From a bacterium (GTDB lineage Bacteria; Spirochaetota; UBA4802; UBA5550), in the NCBI GenBank assembly GCA_024224995.1, contig JAAENB010000431.1:1-31928 (forward strand): a DNA stretch of 31,928 bases, read 5' to 3'. This document shows positions 6,099 to 14,077 of the stretch, piece after piece. Below the pieces are notes generated by a model that made no database searches, was not told the origin of the DNA, and saw only the letters and a program-made list of their open reading frames with translations. A program made the translations under genes and the position numbers. Every line of letters starts with the position of its first letter. Position 1 is the stretch's first letter.

Positions 6099-7802
6099 AT
6101 GGGCGAATTTTTTAAAAGAATTATAAACCAGGGAAAGGAGATATTCGGCAAACTCGACAGAACCAAGAAGATAATAGTTGGTGTAGTACTGGGAGTTGTT
6201 CTTATTTCGTTTATCGCTCTCTTTTCTATATCGAGCGGAGAGCCCAATACCCTGCTTTTTGCCGACCTGGGTTCCAATGATTTTGGACAGGTAACAAAAA
6301 AACTCGAAGAAATGGGTTATTATTATACAACCAGCGGTACAACCTCAATCATGGTTAAACCGGCGGAACGGGAGGTCATTCTTACCAGGCTTGCCCAGGA
6401 AAATATGATCCCCAAAGGTATTCCCGGGTGGCAGCTGTTTGATATTTCAAACTGGACCGACACGGAGAAACAGCTTGATGTCAAGTATATGCGGGCGCTC
6501 AGGGGTGAGGTAAAACGGCATATTGAGTCCCTTAAGAATATTGAAACGGCTTCGGTTGATATAGCCATAGCCAAGGACAGCCTCTATTCCGACAAACAGC
6601 AGCCATATACGGCAGCCATAACCGTAATGCTGGCGCCGGGATTCGATAAACTCAGCAAAAAAGAGATCAAAGGTATAACCTACCTGGTATCACGGGCTGT
6701 GGGGAACAGGCTCACCCCGGAAAACGTTACCATAACCGATGATCACGGAAAAATAATTTCCGATTTCGATGACGAGTTCGACAAAGCAAAGACCGAATAT
6801 ACGATCCTTGAGTACCGGAATAAAATAGAAGAACGGGCCCGGGCAAGGCTATTACAGGACATCCGTAAAGGACTGGAACGGATCTATTCCGTAGACCGGA
6901 TACAGATTGTCCGGCTCAATATGGACTTCAACTGGGACAAGATCTCGGAGAAGCAGGAGATCTATACTCCAATTGAAACTGAGAAGGACAACCCGGCAAC
7001 CCCCTACTCCGAAAGAAAAACAAAGGATTCCCTGGAAGTTTCGTCAAAGACAACTGAAGAAAATTTTAAGGGTCATGGTTGGAATCCCCAGGGACCTGCC
7101 GGAACAGAGAGCAGTACCCCACCGGGATATAAAGCAAGCGATGATATGTACACAACATATTCCAAAAAGGAGAATATAAAAAATAACCTCATCAATAAAA
7201 CATTGCGTGAGATAGACAGGGACCCCTATGATGTTAAAAAACTGTCCGTGGCTATTGTAATTGACGGACAGCAGCATCTCCCCACGCTTCCGAATGGGGA
7301 CCCCGATCTTGACCGCAACAAAGATCCTATTCAGACGCCTATCAAACCGGAAGATCTTAAAAAAGCTGAAAATGTTGTTAAAAAATCGATAAATTTCAGC
7401 GAGGTGCGCGGTGACCAGGTAGCAGTTGAAAACATTATGTTTGATAGAACTGATCAATGGAATGCTCTTCGCGAAGATTTCAAGAAAAAAGAGCAGGCGA
7501 AAAAACTTCTCCTGGCAGCGCTTATTGGGGTGATTGCTTTATTCATTGGTTTTCTCCTCTTCAGGACAATCCAGAAAGAGCTGGAACGAAGACGGCGGAT
7601 ACGGGAAGAGCAGCTGGCTCTTGAGCAGCAAAAAATGAGAGAAGCAGCTCTTCGGGCAGCAGAGGAAGAAGGTATTGATGTTGAACTTTCTCTTGAAGAA
7701 CGGGCACGAATGGAATTGCAGGAAAACGCCATGAACCTGGCAAAAGAACGGCCTGATGATGTAGCCCAGCTTCTGCGAACATGGCTTGCGGAAGAAAGTT
7801 GA
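6099..7802 (+). CDS. fliF: Flagellar MS-ring protein FliF
   Basis: FliF forms the membrane/supramembrane ring on which the motor, rod and export gate assemble. The 567-residue protein has two transmembrane segments (about 24-44 and 467-488) flanking a large periplasmic YscJ/FliF region. Its N-terminal ring-building part contains the segment ANTLLFADL-like PNTLLFADLGSNDFGQVTKK. The cytoplasmic tail ends in ERPDDVAQLLRTWLAEES, the FliG-binding motif, and appears intact. It has its own ribosome site (aaggggg). FliG, its direct partner and usual next gene, is absent; fliH follows after 98 bases. Confidence 0.96.
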   Translation: MGEFFKRIINQGKEIFGKLDRTKKIIVGVVLGVVLISFIALFSISSGEPNTLLFADLGSNDFGQVTKKLEEMGYYYTTSGTTSIMVKPAEREVILTRLAQENMIPKGIPGWQLFDISNWTDTEKQLDVKYMRALRGEVKRHIESLKNIETASVDIAIAKDSLYSDKQQPYTAAITVMLAPGFDKLSKKEIKGITYLVSRAVGNRLTPENVTITDDHGKIISDFDDEFDKAKTEYTILEYRNKIEERARARLLQDIRKGLERIYSVDRIQIVRLNMDFNWDKISEKQEIYTPIETEKDNPATPYSERKTKDSLEVSSKTTEENFKGHGWNPQGPAGTESSTPPGYKASDDMYTTYSKKENIKNNLINKTLREIDRDPYDVKKLSVAIVIDGQQHLPTLPNGDPDLDRNKDPIQTPIKPEDLKKAENVVKKSINFSEVRGDQVAVENIMFDRTDQWNALREDFKKKEQAKKLLLAALIGVIALFIGFLLFRTIQKELERRRRIREEQLALEQQKMREAALRAAEEEGIDVELSLEERARMELQENAMNLAKERPDDVAQLLRTWLAEES

Positions 7803-7823
7803 TTTTAATGGAAGAAAGTTGAT
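7790..7823 (+). repeat. 14-bp direct repeat at the fliF end
   Basis: GGAAGAAAGTTGAT occurs at 7790-7803, covering the last FliF codons and stop, and again at 7810-7823. The second copy reads ATG-GAA-GAA-AGT-TGA. A short duplication exactly where fliG is expected could mark slippage or a deletion junction. Confidence 0.85.
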
Positions 7824-7860
7824 CCCGTAATGCTGAATAACAGAGAATTGAATTATAATT

Positions 7861-7896
7861 CCGGCGTGCGTGTTTCAGAGTACGCCGGAGAGGAGG
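7861..7896 (+). promoter_or_regulatory. Hairpin next to the fliH ribosome binding site
   Basis: CCGGCGT (7861-7867) pairs with ACGCCGG (7882-7888); the strong site AGGAGG begins three bases later and precedes the TTG start of fliH. The structure could limit access to the site. A 27-codon ORF (7830-7913) spans the hairpin and overlaps fliH; it is probably not a gene but could couple translation. Confidence 0.45.
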
Positions 7897-7900
7897 AATA

Positions 7901-8827
7901 TTGTCACGGTTAGTATTTAAGCCTGCTGAAATAAAGCAGACTAAGATGGCAAAGCAGATAGAGCTTCCGCACAAGTACCAGAAAAACCTTATTGAAACTG
8001 AAGAATTCAGTGAATTTGAAGTTGATGAAGAAGGGAATCCTATTGATGTATACCAGGGTCCGTCAATTGAGGAGATGGAAGCCGAACTGGAGCGGTACCG
8101 GCGTGAAACAGAAGAAGAAGTTAAGGAAATGCTCGAAGGAGCCCGGGAAACAGCCAGGCGCATTGAAGAAGAAGGAAAAACAGCGGCCTTTAATGAACTA
8201 CAGCAGGCGCGCGAGCAGATCAAAGTTGAAATGGAACGCCTCAGGATAGACTCCGAGCAGGAGATAGAGCGGGGAAAGTTTGAAGCTGAAAAAATGATCA
8301 AAGAGACGGAGCTGAAAGTTTCGGAAATTGAGCATGAGGCTTATAAAAAAGGGTATGAAGCAGGACGGGAAGAAGGTTTTAAAGACGGCCAGGCCGAAGT
8401 AATGAGACTCATTGACCGGCTGGGCACTGTTGTTTCAACTGCAGTGGATATCCGGGATGACCTTATTCGATCATCGGAAAAACTGATGACGGAAATGATC
8501 CTGATGATTTCCAGGAAAGTCATTAAAGATGAAATAGTGGAACGGCGTGAAGTTGTTATCAACAACATCAAAGAAGCGATCAAAAGAGTAAAAGACAGGG
8601 ACAGGATAGACATTCGGGTCAACTTTGCGGATCTCGACATGACAACGGCTCACAAAGATGAACTCATAAAAATGATGGAATCCCTTAAAAAAGTAAACAT
8701 CTATGAAGATTCCCGGGTTGAACGAGGCGGCTGCATCATTGAAACCGATGTAGGAGCAATTGACGCCAGAATCTCCACCCAGTTAGACGCAATAGAAGAA
8801 GCAATAAGAAACACCAGTACGTTATAG
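7901..8827 (+). CDS. fliH: Flagellar export apparatus stator protein FliH
   Basis: FliH is the peripheral stalk of the flagellar type III export ATPase; it binds FliI and links it to the C-ring. The 308-residue protein starts at TTG behind AGGAGG. It has a long charged coiled coil (about 55-165, with GYEAGREEGFKDGQAEVMRL showing the usual glycine-rich junction) and a C-terminal FliH domain (VISRKVIKDEIVERREVV-like segment, then VERGGCIIETDVGAIDARIS). The upstream gene is fliF rather than fliG. A large hairpin separates it from fliI. Confidence 0.9.
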   Translation: MSRLVFKPAEIKQTKMAKQIELPHKYQKNLIETEEFSEFEVDEEGNPIDVYQGPSIEEMEAELERYRRETEEEVKEMLEGARETARRIEEEGKTAAFNELQQAREQIKVEMERLRIDSEQEIERGKFEAEKMIKETELKVSEIEHEAYKKGYEAGREEGFKDGQAEVMRLIDRLGTVVSTAVDIRDDLIRSSEKLMTEMILMISRKVIKDEIVERREVVINNIKEAIKRVKDRDRIDIRVNFADLDMTTAHKDELIKMMESLKKVNIYEDSRVERGGCIIETDVGAIDARISTQLDAIEEAIRNTSTL

Positions 8828-8869
8828 CAGAGTGAGAAACTGAAAAAATCAGGCTGATAAACAGCATCA

Positions 8870-8957
8870 GGTCGAGAAGCAGCAGCTCTTTGGGTTGTGA
8901 GGACTGTTTGACCAAAGGGAGTTCCGCAGCAATCCAAAGAGCTGCTGCTTCTCGACC
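8870..8957. repeat. Hairpin family member E1 (fliH-fliI gap)
   Basis: Arms 8870-8893 and 8934-8957 are perfect 24-bp complements. The 40-base loop carries the family core TTGTGAGGACTGTTTGACC and GGGAGTTCCGCAGCAATCC-type halves. It lies inside the flagellar operon, so the transcript would contain this very stable stem between fliH and fliI. Confidence 0.92.
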
Positions 8958-9010
8958 ACGCAGATAAACGCAATTAAGCTGCGCGCACAAACCATTAAAC
9001 GAGGAATTAC

Positions 9011-10411
9011 ATGATAAAAATACTCCCCCACGACAGCGTCGACGTTCTCAGCAAATACAAGCAGATACTGGATGAAGTTGATGTTGTTCAATTTTGCGGT
9101 AAGGTGGAACGAATAATCGGCCTAACGATTGAGTCCATCGGTCCTGCGGTAAAATTCGGGGATCTATGCAAAATAAAAATTGCCGACAGAGAATATCTCT
9201 TTGCCGAGGTTGTAGGTTTTAACCGGAACCGGGTTATTCTTATGCCCATTGGAGATATGCGTGGAGTTGTTCCGGGCACTGAAGTATATGCAGCCGGAAC
9301 CTCGCTCATGGTACCTGTTGGTGATGAGCTCCTGGGACGGGTTATTTCCGGTGTGGGAGAACCAATTGACGGCAAAGGACGGATCTTTACCAAAACCAAA
9401 TATCCTGTTGAAGGACGAAGCATTAACCCGCTCAAGCGGACCGTTATTGATAAACCCCTATCCGTAGGGATCAGGGCCATAGACGGCCTTCTTACCATAG
9501 GCCGGGGCCAGCGAGTTGGAATCTTTTCCGGTTCGGGAATAGGAAAATCGACTCTTATTGGCATGATTGCCCGGTATACCGATGCCGACATAAACGTAAT
9601 AGCCCTTATTGGAGAACGTGGACGTGAAGTAAAAGATTTTGTTGAAAAAGAGCTGAGTAAAGACAGTTTAAAGAAAACCATAATTATTGCCGCGACTTCG
9701 GATCAACCGCCAATGGTACGGCTCCGGGGGGCGTTCCTTGCTCATTCAATTGCCGAATACTTCCGGGACCAGGGAAAAGACGTTAACCTGCTAATGGACT
9801 CCGTAACCCGGTTTGCTATGGCTCAGCGGGAAGTGGGCCTTGCGGCAGGAGAACCGGCAGCAACACGGGGATATCCGCCATCAGTATTTTCCCTGCTTCC
9901 CCGCTTAATGGAGCGGTCGGGAACAAGCGATACCGGGGGAAGTATTACCGGGTTCTATTCGGTATTGGTGGAAGGAGATGATATGAACGAACCGATAGCT
10001 GACGCGGTTCGCGGGATACTGGACGGGCATATTGTTCTGGACAGGAAAATTGCCAATAAAGGGCACTACCCTGCTGTTGATGTACTTGCTTCAATATCAC
10101 GATGTATGAAAGATGTTATAACCCCGGAACACCGAGATGCTGCAAACAGGCTGCGGGAGCTGCTTGCAGCGTATACCGAAGCCGAAGACCTCATAAATCT
10201 CGGGGCCTATGCTCGAGGATCAAATCCAACGGTAGACACAGCAGTCGATATGATGGGAACGATTAATTCATTTCTCAGACAGGAAGTATACGAAGCGGAA
10301 AATTTCGATTCAATAATATCAAGGCTTATGGCACTGTTCACAGAAGAAAAAGCGCCTCTAACGGGAACAGGATTCTCGCAGCCGGCTTTTGCGCCAATAG
10401 TAAACGGCTAA
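9011..10411 (+). CDS. fliI: Flagellum-specific ATPase FliI
   Basis: FliI is the cytoplasmic hexameric ATPase that drives unfolding and delivery of flagellar export substrates. The 466-residue length is typical. Walker A is GSGIGKST (174-181), with the F1-like IALIGERGREVKDFVEKEL after it, and Walker B within NLLMDSVTRFAMAQREVGLA. The segment EPAATRGYPPSVFSLLPRLM is characteristic of FliI/YscN rather than of F1 beta. The start follows cgaggaatta. fliJ begins 28 bases downstream. Confidence 0.97.
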   Translation: MIKILPHDSVDVLSKYKQILDEVDVVQFCGKVERIIGLTIESIGPAVKFGDLCKIKIADREYLFAEVVGFNRNRVILMPIGDMRGVVPGTEVYAAGTSLMVPVGDELLGRVISGVGEPIDGKGRIFTKTKYPVEGRSINPLKRTVIDKPLSVGIRAIDGLLTIGRGQRVGIFSGSGIGKSTLIGMIARYTDADINVIALIGERGREVKDFVEKELSKDSLKKTIIIAATSDQPPMVRLRGAFLAHSIAEYFRDQGKDVNLLMDSVTRFAMAQREVGLAAGEPAATRGYPPSVFSLLPRLMERSGTSDTGGSITGFYSVLVEGDDMNEPIADAVRGILDGHIVLDRKIANKGHYPAVDVLASISRCMKDVITPEHRDAANRLRELLAAYTEAEDLINLGAYARGSNPTVDTAVDMMGTINSFLRQEVYEAENFDSIISRLMALFTEEKAPLTGTGFSQPAFAPIVNG

Positions 10412-10439
10412 ACCGGGATAAGCGGGAAAGGAACAAACA

Positions 10440-10913
10440 GTGAAACGATTTCAATTTAGCTTACAAAAGCTGCTCGACATACGGGAAGCCAAAGAACTGG
10501 AAATAAAAAACGAGTTGGCCCAGCTGCTCGGTGTTCAGAACATCGAACGGAGAAAACAGGATCAGCTGCGGCAAACCATAGAAGCGCAGCAGCAGACATT
10601 ACAGCAAAAAATGAGAAAAGGCGGGTATGGCGCTTCTGAAATAATCAGTACGGAACGGTATATATCACTCTCCTTGAGGGCTATTGACATTTCAGAAGTA
10701 AATATAGAAAAGATGGAACCGGAGATAACAGCGGTGCGGGAACGGCTCATTGAGGCGTCACTTGAAAAAAAAGTAGTGGAGAAGCTGAAAGAAAAAAAAT
10801 TCAGCGAATACACGTATGAAGCAAACAGAGAAATTGCGAAAGAAAGCGACGACATGAACCAGAGAATTTATCAAAGAAGGTTACAGGAGGAAAAAACAAA
10901 AAATGACCGATGA
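10440..10913 (+). CDS. fliJ: Flagellar export protein FliJ
   Basis: FliJ is the small coiled-coil stalk of the export ATPase, comparable to F1 gamma, and a chaperone-escort factor. The 157-residue protein starts at GTG behind gggaaagg. It begins with the typical KRFQFSLQKLLDIREAKE and is predicted to be two long charged helices throughout. This corresponds to FlbA of older spirochaete nomenclature. Its last 11 bases overlap the next small ORF. Confidence 0.9.
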   Translation: MKRFQFSLQKLLDIREAKELEIKNELAQLLGVQNIERRKQDQLRQTIEAQQQTLQQKMRKGGYGASEIISTERYISLSLRAIDISEVNIEKMEPEITAVRERLIEASLEKKVVEKLKEKKFSEYTYEANREIAKESDDMNQRIYQRRLQEEKTKNDR

Positions 10914-11055
10914 AATTAAGGCTATTAAAGAAAGGATCAGCAAATTAAAAAGCAAAGAAAAAGAACTAAAAGAAGACCAGGAAAAACTGACCCTGGAGTT
11001 AATCCGGGCCGGCAACAGTATCAAAAAAAAGATCTATTGTAAAAAACAGGGTTAG
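10903..11055 (+). CDS. 50-residue coiled-coil protein coupled to fliJ, function unknown
   Basis: ATG at 10903 lies inside the end of fliJ (11-base overlap), with ggagg about ten bases upstream. The product is almost wholly charged helix (KERISKLKSKEKELKEDQEK) ending in a basic IKKKIYCKKQG. The stop is 3 bases before the transglycosylase ATG. Tight packing on both sides supports a real gene. It has no recognised family and could be a small flagellar coiled-coil partner or a translation-coupling ORF. Confidence 0.6.
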   Translation: MTDEIKAIKERISKLKSKEKELKEDQEKLTLELIRAGNSIKKKIYCKKQG

Positions 11056-11058
11056 CCT

Positions 11059-11604
11059 ATGATTGATGATATGTACGCAATAATGGACAGAATAAATGAA
11101 ATAAAAAGCAGGTTCGGTTTAAAGAAAGAACAGGGACAGGAAAAAGTTAATCCGGCACAAACAGAACAGAACTATGAGACCATCCATAAGAAAACGCTGG
11201 AACAGGTAAAAAAACCGGACCGGGATTACATAAACACTCTTGCGGACAAACACGCAAGCAATAACAATGTTCCCTCGTCACTGATTAAAGCGATGATAGA
11301 CGTAGAATCGGGATATAACCCAAAAGCGGTATCGCCAAAAGGAGCAAGGGGACTGATGCAGCTTATGCCTTCTGTTTTAAAAGATATGGGAATTAGCAAT
11401 CCTTTTGTCCCGGAAGAAAACATTAAAGGCGGCGTAACCCTTATGAAAGAGCTCCTGGAAACCTATAAGGGGGACTATAAAAAAGCCCTGGCAGCGTATA
11501 ACGCGGGGAAAAAAGCAGTAGACCGCCATGATGGAGTCCCCGATTACAAAGAGACTCAAAACTATGTTAAAAGCGTAATAGACAGCTATATGAAAAATAA
11601 ATGA
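11059..11604 (+). CDS. Lytic transglycosylase, SLT type (flagellar-associated)
   Basis: The SLT domain (about 65-180) cleaves peptidoglycan glycan strands. Glu in MIDVESGYNPKAVSPKGARG is the catalytic acid, followed by the usual LMQLMP and ALAAYNAGKKAV motifs. The N-terminal 60 residues are charged, and no signal peptide is seen, so it may be secreted by the flagellar export system, like the FlgJ enzymatic half, or exported another way. Its place between fliJ and flbB suggests it opens the cell wall for the rod. The start is 3 bases after the preceding stop. Confidence 0.9.
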   Translation: MIDDMYAIMDRINEIKSRFGLKKEQGQEKVNPAQTEQNYETIHKKTLEQVKKPDRDYINTLADKHASNNNVPSSLIKAMIDVESGYNPKAVSPKGARGLMQLMPSVLKDMGISNPFVPEENIKGGVTLMKELLETYKGDYKKALAAYNAGKKAVDRHDGVPDYKETQNYVKSVIDSYMKNK

Positions 11605-11635
11605 GTAACTAGTATTTAACAACAAGGAGTATGTT

Positions 11636-12232
11636 ATGGCAAATTTATCTGATCGATCAAAGATCATTTATCTCTTTATATTGATTCTTTTCCTGGCGGG
11701 ATTTGGTCTGTTCTGGATGGACTATATTGGTCTTGTTGATATACAAAGCCGGATTAACAAATTCCAATCCGAACCGGAGCTGGTTGTTGACGCAGCCGAC
11801 GATGAACCCTCTCTTATTGAACGGGAAGAATTTGAAAAAGAGAGGCAAAAACTACAGGAACGGGTTGAAGAGCTGGACAAACGTGAACTATTAGTCGCTG
11901 AAGCCGAAAAAAACCTGGAATCCAGCCAGGAAAAGCTTGAAGAGGTAGAAAACGGACTCAAACTGGAAAAGAAAAAATTTGAAGATGAGAAAAAGAAGTA
12001 TTCGGGTTACATAAAAAATGTCAAAGACCTGGCGAATAAAATAGCCAATATGCCGCCCGAAGAATCGGTAAAGATTTTAGAAAAATGGGAAGATCCGCTC
12101 ATAATAGATGTCCTCAGGCAAATGGATGCGGAAGCCGCAAATGCCGGCAAGGTAAGTATTACCTCATACCTGATGACTCTTATGGCAAAAGAAAAAGCAA
12201 GCAGGATCATGTACCTTATGACACAATTATAG
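11636..12232 (+). CDS. flbB: Periplasmic-flagellar collar protein FlbB
   Basis: FlbB is a spirochaete-specific inner-membrane protein that anchors the collar around the periplasmic flagellar motor. The 198-residue protein has one N-terminal transmembrane helix (about 10-28), a long coiled coil (about 55-125), and a C-terminal MgtE-N-like helical domain (ANKIANMPPEESVKILEKWE, then LRQMD). Length and architecture match FlbB/flagellar MgtE-like proteins. In spirochaetes flbB normally follows fliJ and leads into flbC, flgD and flgE; here the operon ends instead. The ribosome site is aaggagt. Confidence 0.82.
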   Translation: MANLSDRSKIIYLFILILFLAGFGLFWMDYIGLVDIQSRINKFQSEPELVVDAADDEPSLIEREEFEKERQKLQERVEELDKRELLVAEAEKNLESSQEKLEEVENGLKLEKKKFEDEKKKYSGYIKNVKDLANKIANMPPEESVKILEKWEDPLIIDVLRQMDAEAANAGKVSITSYLMTLMAKEKASRIMYLMTQL

Positions 12233-12295
12233 CAGTTCATTGTGAGCAGCTACTCAGCGAAGACGGATAATAATACCAAAAAAAATAAATAAATC

Positions 12296-12326
12296 TTGAC
12301 TTTTTGGCATGGGTTTGTCCAATTAT
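12296..12326 (+). promoter_or_regulatory. Weak promoter candidate before the diguanylate cyclase
   Basis: TTGACT at 12296 is followed after 19 bases by AATTAT. TGGCAT at 12305 followed by TTGT loosely resembles a sigma-54 site but the spacing is one base short. The rest of 12233-12465 holds a TCCCC/GGGGA hairpin (12399-12424) and no recognisable c-di-GMP riboswitch. Confidence 0.25.
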
Positions 12327-12465
12327 TTTTCAAAAATAAACCGGCTATACGGGAGGGAGCAGCTTAATATCAAAGCAATCTATCTCCCTGTTATGTTGTC
12401 CCCATATAAAAAAAACAAGGGGATGTTATAAAGAAATAAGAGAAAAATCAGGAGTATCAAAAACA

Positions 12466-13233
12466 ATGACGTTGCAAAAAATTCCAAACCATGATGTTAA
12501 TTTAATGCGAATAATGGCTCACCTGTGTAAGAATGATGCTGTCTCTGATGAAATTATGGAGATAATAAACGATATTGGGCATGACTATAAATGCTTGCAG
12601 TTTAGAAATGAAATCCTTGAGGAAAAAGTTAACATTGACTCGAAAACAAACCTGCTCAAGTACCGGGAAGATTTCCTGGCTCTCATACTCAAATCGGCTT
12701 CCAGGATGCTGGACAGCTCTGCCGAAGGCAGGTATAACTTAGCATACATACGGTTCGATCTTGACAACTTCTCGTTCCTGAACAACCGCTTTGGTCACGA
12801 AATGGGCGACCGCGTTTTAACAGATATAGCACACCTCTTAAAAGAGAACTCCCGTCCTACTGATTATGTTATCCGGTTTGGCGGTGAAGAATTCGATGTA
12901 ATGCTTCCCGCGACCGACATTACCGGCGCCAAAACCTATCTCAACAAGATCTACACAAACATGCAAAAATTACAATATACTGTTGAAAATAAAAAGGTCA
13001 CTATTTCCGCCAGTGCGGGAGTGTCTCTTTTTTCAATGCCCTTAAACAATTTAAAAAGTATTAATACCATTGATATGAATAAAGAATATATCGACCTGCA
13101 AAAGCTGGCCGATGACGCCCTGTATGACGCTAAAATTTCCGGAAAAAACCAGTTCAAAGTACACGATATGGATACAAATTACCAGGCCATCCGCAAAGCT
13201 TACAGTAAATCAAAACTAATGGCTGCTTCTTAA
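12466..13233 (+). CDS. Diguanylate cyclase (GGDEF domain)
   Basis: The protein makes cyclic di-GMP from two GTP. The GGDEF domain occupies about 90-238 with an intact active site GGEEF (139-143) and the metal-binding FDLD (97-100). RPTD (130-133), five residues before GGEEF, is a complete inhibitory I-site, so product feedback is expected. The N-terminal 90 residues are helical without a recognised sensor domain or membrane segment, so it is cytoplasmic. The start has caggag. Its location beside the flagellar operon fits a role in motility control, but that link is inferred. Confidence 0.92.
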   Translation: MTLQKIPNHDVNLMRIMAHLCKNDAVSDEIMEIINDIGHDYKCLQFRNEILEEKVNIDSKTNLLKYREDFLALILKSASRMLDSSAEGRYNLAYIRFDLDNFSFLNNRFGHEMGDRVLTDIAHLLKENSRPTDYVIRFGGEEFDVMLPATDITGAKTYLNKIYTNMQKLQYTVENKKVTISASAGVSLFSMPLNNLKSINTIDMNKEYIDLQKLADDALYDAKISGKNQFKVHDMDTNYQAIRKAYSKSKLMAAS

Positions 13234-13249
13234 GAGCAGCGGCCCCCGT

Positions 13250-13314
13250 GGTCGCGTCTTAGTATAAGGTATATGAACCCGGAATTACGTTTTTCGGTAT
13301 ATTAAGACACGACC
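13250..13314. repeat. Short hairpin repeat R2, intact copy
   Basis: GGTCGCGTCTTAGTATA (13250-13266) pairs with TATATTAAGACACGACC (13298-13314) with two G-T-type mismatches; the loop contains GAACCCGGAATTACG. A second copy lies at 16593-16762 in opposite orientation, split by another hairpin. Confidence 0.8.
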
Positions 13315-13373
13315 GACTCCGTGTAACGGGGAAAAAATACGTCAGAAACAAAATAGTGTTGCGGGCTGCATCC

Positions 13374-13467
13374 GGCCTTGAAGTAGTATGGGCTCTTTGG
13401 GTTGTGAGGACTGTTTGAGCAACGCGAGTTCCGCAGCAATCCAAAGAGCCCATACTACTTCAAGGCC
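13374..13467. repeat. Hairpin family member E2
   Basis: Arms 13374-13400 and 13441-13467 are perfect 27-bp complements. The loop has the core TTGTGAGGACTGTTTGAGC and GAGTTCCGCAGCAAT. Its stem is identical to E5 and flanking homology with E5 extends over about 13318-13475. It lies between the diguanylate cyclase and engB, which converge on it. Confidence 0.92.
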
Positions 13468-13483
13468 CGCGCACAAGCAAAAT

Positions 13484-14065
13484 TTATTGCCGGTACTCAT
13501 CAATCAACTTCAGGATCTCGTTTTTCCCCTCCCTCTTCTCTGCTGAGGTAAAAAACATGGCATCCTGATCTATACCAAGCGCTTTTCGTATTTTTGCCAC
13601 ATTTTTCATCCTCTGATTCTTCGACAGCTTGTCGCATTTGGTCAGGGTGATAACAACCGGAACCTCGTGTTCTATTAAATAATCAATAATATCATGCTCA
13701 AACTGGTCCGGAACTCTTCGTATATCAATCAGGAGAAAGGCCAGTTTTAAATGCTCCCTGTTTTTAATAAATTCCTTTATGAGCGGCAAAAATGTCTTCC
13801 GGAGCTCTGCCGGAAGCTTTGCGTACCCATAACCGGGAAGGTCTACTATTGAAGTATTATCGTCCACTACGAAAAAATTTATGGCCTTTGTTACCCCGGG
13901 TTTTGATCCTGTTTTCACCAGGTTCTTTCTTCCCATAAGCATATTAATCAGTGACGATTTCCCAACATTGGATCTGCCGAAAAAGGCAAATTCAGGGTAA
14001 GGAAATTGGGGAAACTGCTCCGCCTTAAGGCAGCTCTTTAAGAAATATACATTTTTCATTTTCAT
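13484..14065 (-). CDS. engB: Ribosome biogenesis GTP-binding protein EngB (YsxC/YihA)
   Basis: EngB is an essential small GTPase of 50S ribosome assembly. All G motifs are present in the 193 residues: G1 GRSNVGKSS (30-38), G2 Thr59 in GVTKAINF, G3 DLPGYG (75-80), G4 TKCD (142-145), and G5 near FTSAEKREG. Length and N-terminal FPYPEFAFFGRSNVG are typical. It is the last gene of the minus-strand series, 12 bases after rimI. The minus-strand gene ends next to hairpin E2, which may act as its 3' boundary. Confidence 0.97.
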   Translation of the reverse strand: MKMKNVYFLKSCLKAEQFPQFPYPEFAFFGRSNVGKSSLINMLMGRKNLVKTGSKPGVTKAINFFVVDDNTSIVDLPGYGYAKLPAELRKTFLPLIKEFIKNREHLKLAFLLIDIRRVPDQFEHDIIDYLIEHEVPVVITLTKCDKLSKNQRMKNVAKIRKALGIDQDAMFFTSAEKREGKNEILKLIDEYRQ

Positions 14066-14077
14066 TGATTTGACCTG

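Noticed and set aside
7561..8301. Minus-strand ORF of 246 codons across the fliF end and fliH
   Set aside because: Serine-rich composition typical of the antisense of a charged coiled coil; fliF and fliH are certain on the other strand.
9088..9681. Minus-strand ORF of 197 codons inside fliI
   Set aside because: Shadow of fliI; Pro/Ser/Arg-rich with no recognisable domain.
12305..12319. Sigma-54 promoter (TGGCAT..TTGT)
   Set aside because: The GG and G elements are one base too close and the GC of the -12 box is missing.
12356..12424. c-di-GMP riboswitch upstream of the diguanylate cyclase
   Set aside because: Only a simple CCCC/GGGG hairpin was found; the conserved GEMM motifs are not present.
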